Assembly: GCF_013408745.1 (NCBI RefSeq)
Contig: NZ_JACCBJ010000001.1
Coordinates: forward strand, 620,001-684,000
Length of the DNA: 64,000 nt
Origin: Leifsonia soli
Lineage (GTDB): Bacteria > Actinomycetota > Actinomycetes > Actinomycetales > Microbacteriaceae
Direction of reading: 5' to 3'
The notes below the pieces were generated by a model. The model did not search any database, was not told the DNA's origin, and saw only the letters and a list, made by a program, of their open reading frames with translations. How positions within the stretch are numbered: the stretch's first letter is position 1; each line of letters begins with the position of its first letter. Made by a program: the position numbers and the translations under genes. Shown here one piece after another: positions 61,007-64,000 of the stretch.

Positions 61007-62427
61007 GCGCGGTACCTCTCTCTCCATTCGGCGTCCATCGGGAAGAGCCCGTCGACCGGGTGCCCGGCCGCGACCTGCTCCGCGATGAACTGCTCCTCGC
61101 GCTCCTGCTCGATCGCGTCGTCGACGACCTCCTCGACCAGGGCGGGCGGGATGACCAGCAGGCCGTCCGCGTCTCCCACGATCACGTCGCCCGGCTGCAC
61201 GGCGGCGCCGCCGCACGCGATGGTCACGTCGGTGTCCCAGGGCACGTGCCTGCGCCCGAGCACCGCCGGATGCGGCCCGTTGTGGTAGGTCGGGATGTCG
61301 AGGGCGGCGACCACCGCGAGATCGCGGACGCCGCCGTCCGTGACGATGCCGGCAGCGCCGTTGACCTGAGCGCGCAGGGCCAGCACGTCGCCGACGGTGC
61401 CGCTGCCGCGCTCGCCGCGGGCTTCGATGACGAGCACCTCGCCGGCGCCGACGGAGTCGAACGCGCGCTTCTGGGCGTTGTACCCGCCGCCGTGCGCGGC
61501 GAAGAGGTCCTCCCGGTTGGGGAGGTAGCGGAGGGTCCGCGCCGTGCCGACGACGCGGGTGCCCGGCCGCGTCGAGGTGAGGCCGTCGATGGAGACGTTG
61601 TCGAGGCCGCGCTTGCGGAGCTGCGAGCTGAGGGTGGCGGTGGAGACGCTCGCGAGCTTCGCGCGGAGCTCGTCGGTCAGCCGCCAGGCCGCTGCCCCTG
61701 GCGCCACCGTGCCCCAGGCCTCGGCGCGCTGCACGTCGTCGACGCTCGGCTTCGTCCCGAAGTCGCCGAACGGGATGCGGCCTTCGGCGATGCGCGTGAC
61801 CAGGCGCCCGGTGGACGGTGCGCCGGGGGCCGTCGGCGCATCCACTTCGACTTCGACCGTGTCGCCGGGTCGCGTGACCGACGACCCCGCCGGGGTGCCG
61901 GTCAGGATCACGTCGCCGGGCTCCAGGGTCATCAACTGCGAGAGGTCGGCCACCAGGCGGCCGAACGGGAACAGCAGGTCGTCGGTGGTGCCCTCCTGCA
62001 CCAGCTCGCCGTTGAGCCAGGTGCGGACGCGGAGGGCGTCGGGGTCGAGGTCGGCCGCCGCGAGCACCGCCGGGCCGAGCGGGGTGAAGCCGTCGCCGCC
62101 CTTCGACCGGACGTTGGAGCCCTTGTCCGCGGCGCGGAGGTCGTAGAGCCCGAAGTCGTTGGCGGCGGTCACGCCGGAGACGGCCGCCCAGCCGTCTTCC
62201 GGCGAGACGCGGCGGGTGGGGCGGCCGATGATCAGGGCGATCTCGCCTTCGAACGCGAGGAGCTCGGTGCCCGCGGGCCGTTCCAGTTCGGAGCCGGAGG
62301 CGGCCACGGAGGAGGAGGGTTTGAAGAAATAGGACGGCTGTGCCGGGGTGCGCCCGCGCTGCGCAGCGCGCGACCGGTAGTTCAGGTGCACCGCGATGAT
62401 CTTGCCGGGCCGGGCGATGTCCGTCAC
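60988..62427 (-). CDS. FAH-RraA fusion protein, HpaG-like isomerase/decarboxylase fused to aldolase-like domain
   Basis: A 479-residue two-domain enzyme. Residues about 5-230 are a FAH domain (GKIIAVHLNYRSRAAQRG, LLAFEGEIALIIGRPTRRV, VTAANDFGLYDLRAADKGSN, LEPGDVILTGTPAGS), equal to HpaG, which decarboxylates and isomerises the pathway intermediate. Residues about 260-479 are an RraA-like domain (LASVSTATLSSQLRKRGL, VVGTARTLRYLPNREDL, the catalytic-type Gly-Arg-Asp in IVTDGGVRDLAVV, and VIVGDADGLLVIPPALVEEV), as in HMG/CHA aldolases and oxaloacetate decarboxylases. GTG 62427 is preferred because GATGAGGAGG lies 8 nt upstream; ATG 62484 is an alternative. Confidence 0.87.
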   Translation of the reverse strand: MTDIARPGKIIAVHLNYRSRAAQRGRTPAQPSYFFKPSSSVAASGSELERPAGTELLAFEGEIALIIGRPTRRVSPEDGWAAVSGVTAANDFGLYDLRAADKGSNVRSKGGDGFTPLGPAVLAAADLDPDALRVRTWLNGELVQEGTTDDLLFPFGRLVADLSQLMTLEPGDVILTGTPAGSSVTRPGDTVEVEVDAPTAPGAPSTGRLVTRIAEGRIPFGDFGTKPSVDDVQRAEAWGTVAPGAAAWRLTDELRAKLASVSTATLSSQLRKRGLDNVSIDGLTSTRPGTRVVGTARTLRYLPNREDLFAAHGGGYNAQKRAFDSVGAGEVLVIEARGERGSGTVGDVLALRAQVNGAAGIVTDGGVRDLAVVAALDIPTYHNGPHPAVLGRRHVPWDTDVTIACGGAAVQPGDVIVGDADGLLVIPPALVEEVVDDAIEQEREEQFIAEQVAAGHPVDGLFPMDAEWRERYRAWLTQH

Positions 62428-62470
62428 GGGTGGTGCCTCCTCATCGTCGGGGATCAGTTCGAGCGGGAAC

Positions 62471-62490
62471 GTATTCGAGATCATATACAA
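62471..62490. promoter_or_regulatory. Candidate GntR operator/promoter upstream of the FAH-RraA gene
   Basis: The 83-bp gap between hpaI and the fusion gene contains the imperfect palindrome GTATTCGAGATCATATAC (62471-62488). Its right half TCATATACAA resembles the TTGTATACAA sites of FCD-type GntR regulators. TATATG/TATGAT on the minus strand may be the -10 box. Confidence 0.4.
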
Positions 62491-62510
62491 TCTGTCGGGG
62501 CTGCGCCACC

Positions 62511-63323
62511 TCAGTAGCTCGCCGGAGGAGCGGAGTCGGTCGCCGCGCCGATGAAGCGATCGGCGAGCGCCTCGGATGCCCGCGCCAGCAGCGTGACGTC
62601 GGCCCCGACGAGCACGTAGGCGGCGCCCGCCGCCACATAGCGGTCGGCCGTGGCGGGGTCGAACGCGTTCACGCCAACGGGTGTGCCGGCGGCGCGTCCG
62701 GCGGCGATCACACCCTCCACGGCCGCGACGACATCCGGGTGATTCTGCTGGCCGAGGAGCCCCAGGGAGGCCGCGAGGTCGGCCGGGCCGACGAGCAGCG
62801 CATCCACCCCGTCGACCGCGGCGATCGCCGCGGCCTCTCCGACCGCGTCGGCCGTCTCGATCTGCACGGTCAGCGAGACCAGGTCGTCCGCGCGGGCCAG
62901 GTAGTCGGGGATGCGGCTCCATCGGGACGAGCGGGCGAGCGCGCTTCCGACGCCGCGGACGCCGTGCGGCGGGTACCGCACCGCCCGCACCATGGCCTCG
63001 GCGTGCGAGACGCTGTCGACCATCGGGACGAGGATGTTCTGGGCGCCGAGGTCGAGGAGCTGCTTCAGCACCACCGGCTCCCCGAACGGCGCGCGCACCA
63101 CCGGAACCGCCGGGTACGGGGCGACCGCCTGCAGCTGCGCGAGGATCGACTCCAGATTCACGGGGGAGTGCTCCCCGTCAATCAGGACGATGTCGAGCCC
63201 GCTGCCCGCGCAGATCTCCGCGACCAGCGGGCTGCCGGCGCAGGACCACATCCCCACCAGGGCGCGGTCGGCGGAGCGGAGCCGGTCGGCGAACGTCGGC
63301 GCGGGGTCTAGACGAATCGGCAT
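62511..63323 (-). CDS. hpaI: HpcH/HpaI family aldolase (4-hydroxy-2-oxoheptanedioate aldolase)
   Basis: A 270-residue class II pyruvate aldolase that splits the last C7 intermediate into pyruvate and succinate semialdehyde. TIM-barrel motifs: VGMWSCAGSPLVAEI, VLIDGEHSPVNLESI with the catalytic His, VVRAPFGEPVVLKQLLDLGAQNILVPMVDS, VQIETADAVG with the metal Glu and LLVGPADLAASLG with the metal Asp. The ATG at 63323 overlaps the end of hpaH by 16 bp, so the two are co-translated. Confidence 0.94.
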   Translation of the reverse strand: MPIRLDPAPTFADRLRSADRALVGMWSCAGSPLVAEICAGSGLDIVLIDGEHSPVNLESILAQLQAVAPYPAVPVVRAPFGEPVVLKQLLDLGAQNILVPMVDSVSHAEAMVRAVRYPPHGVRGVGSALARSSRWSRIPDYLARADDLVSLTVQIETADAVGEAAAIAAVDGVDALLVGPADLAASLGLLGQQNHPDVVAAVEGVIAAGRAAGTPVGVNAFDPATADRYVAAGAAYVLVGADVTLLARASEALADRFIGAATDSAPPASY

Positions 63324-64000
63324 GTGACGGCTCCCAGGGTTCCGTAGTCGGCGTGGACGGTGTCGCCGCGCTCCACCCACACCGGGCGGGTGAACGAGCC
63401 GGCGAGGACGATGTCGCCGGCCTCGAGCCGGCTTCCGTGCTGGGCGAGCTTGTTCGCGAGCCAGGCGACCCCGGTGGCGGGATGGTCGAGCACGGCCGCC
63501 GCGACGCCGGACTCCTCGATGGTCTCGTTGCGGTACAGCAGCGCCGAGACCCAGCGGAGGTCCACGGCATCCACGGCGACGGGCCGGCCGCCGACGACCA
63601 TCCCGCCCATCGCCGCGTTGTCCGAGATGGTGTCGACGATCGTGCGTCCCTGCAGTTCGATACGCGAGGACAGGATCTCGAGCGCCGGCACGACGTACCG
63701 GGTCGCGCCGAGGACGTCGAACAGGGTGACGTCGGGGCCTTCGAGCGGGTCGGCGAGGACGAAGGCGAGCTCCACCTCGATGCGCACGTTCGAGAACCGG
63801 TCGAAGGGGATGACGGAGCCGGTCTCGTAGACCATGTCCGAGAAGATCGCGCCGTAGTCGGGCTCCGTGATGCCGGTCGCCTGCTGCATGACCTTCGACG
63901 TGAGGCCGATCTTGCGGCCGATGAGGCGTCGGCCCTCGGCGAGGCCGCGTTCGACCCACACGCGCTGGACGGCGTAGGAGTCCTCGACCGTCATGTCCGG
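63308..64000 (-). CDS. hpaH: 2-oxo-hept-4-ene-1,7-dioate hydratase, 5' end beyond window
   Basis: The last 230 or so residues of the hydratase of homoprotocatechuate degradation. The visible part starts within PDMTVEDSYAVQRVWVERGLAEGRRLIGRKIGLTSKVMQQ, the usual region about 35 residues from the N-terminus. It continues with YGAIFSDMVYETGSVIPFDRF, VEVELAFVLADPLEG with metal-type Glu residues, VPALEILSSRI and the C-terminal ADYGTLGAVTCRF. An internal ATG at 63994 would remove conserved sequence, so the real start is right of base 64000. First visible gene of the hpa operon. Confidence 0.93.
   Translation of the reverse strand, partial: PDMTVEDSYAVQRVWVERGLAEGRRLIGRKIGLTSKVMQQATGITEPDYGAIFSDMVYETGSVIPFDRFSNVRIEVELAFVLADPLEGPDVTLFDVLGATRYVVPALEILSSRIELQGRTIVDTISDNAAMGGMVVGGRPVAVDAVDLRWVSALLYRNETIEESGVAAAVLDHPATGVAWLANKLAQHGSRLEAGDIVLAGSFTRPVWVERGDTVHADYGTLGAVTCRFV

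Overview
The window is a high-GC actinobacterial chromosome segment, most likely from the family Microbacteriaceae and Leifsonia-like. This rests on very high GC at third codon positions, on Gram-positive actinobacterial families (ClpS plus a DUF2017 partner, GH15 pair, EncFtn-like ferritin, MMPL/YhgE pair), on the housekeeping run ilvD-ilvB-ilvN-ilvC ... serA ... leuB-ilvE ... FAH-gltX-tRNA-Gln, and on many TANNNT boxes 6-7 nt upstream of start codons, the mark of leaderless transcripts. The genus is an inference from remembered gene order, not a search result. No rRNA, prophage, insertion sequence or CRISPR array was seen.

Layout. 1-8.1 kb: a truncated fatty-acid desaturase, a small membrane protein, an NAD-binding oxidoreductase, an ECF sigma factor with a C-terminal extension and its YciI partner, a 14-TM-type MFS exporter, a GH15 glucoamylase/trehalase-type enzyme, and a polytopic membrane protein overlapping it tail to tail. 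8.2-16.7 kb: one long minus-strand glycan-uptake operon (secreted all-helical protein, LacI regulator, sugar ABC binding lipoprotein, two permeases, two five-bladed-propeller glycosidases/phosphorylases) headed by a strong promoter whose start point lies inside a palindromic LacI-type operator. 16.9-24.3 kb: an eRF1-like protein, the operon GH15-clpS-DUF2017, divergent glucose-6-phosphate dehydrogenase, small unknown proteins and an ArsB/NhaD-type permease. 24.3-31 kb: a TetR-controlled export pair (YhgE/Pip protein and an MMPL transporter with a degenerate ABC-ATPase-like tail), then a GDSL lipoprotein esterase. 31-33.5 kb: otsA-otsB (trehalose synthesis), where otsA seems to use an ATC start codon. 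33.5-46.4 kb: branched-chain amino acid genes (ilvD, ilvBNC, leuB, ilvE) with serA, cutC, a DoxX protein and a TetR/MFS resistance pair between them.

46.5-48.9 kb: the most unusual block, a four-gene cassette: lipoprotein, lipase with a helical C-terminal domain, and two small helical proteins. Its organisation recalls type VII-secreted lipase toxins of the TslA type (reverse LXG architecture) with an immunity lipoprotein and two targeting partners. 49-53.3 kb: a ketopantoate-reductase-like gene, a FAH hydrolase, gltX, a thioredoxin-reductase-like enzyme and tRNA-Gln(CUG). 53.4-57.5 kb: an encapsulated-ferritin-like protein without an encapsulin gene nearby, a sarcosine-oxidase-like enzyme, a VOC protein, a DUF1349 protein, an acetyltransferase and a LysM-like lipoprotein. 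57.5-64 kb: the homoprotocatechuate meta-cleavage pathway (hpaD, hpaE, GntR regulator, a FAH-RraA fusion, hpaI, partial hpaH), running off the right edge.

Several groups appear to work together: the ABC/glycosidase operon imports and splits an oligosaccharide under LacI control; otsAB makes trehalose while GH15 enzymes may recycle it; ilv/leu/serA feed amino-acid synthesis; the hpa block degrades an aromatic acid to pyruvate and succinate semialdehyde.
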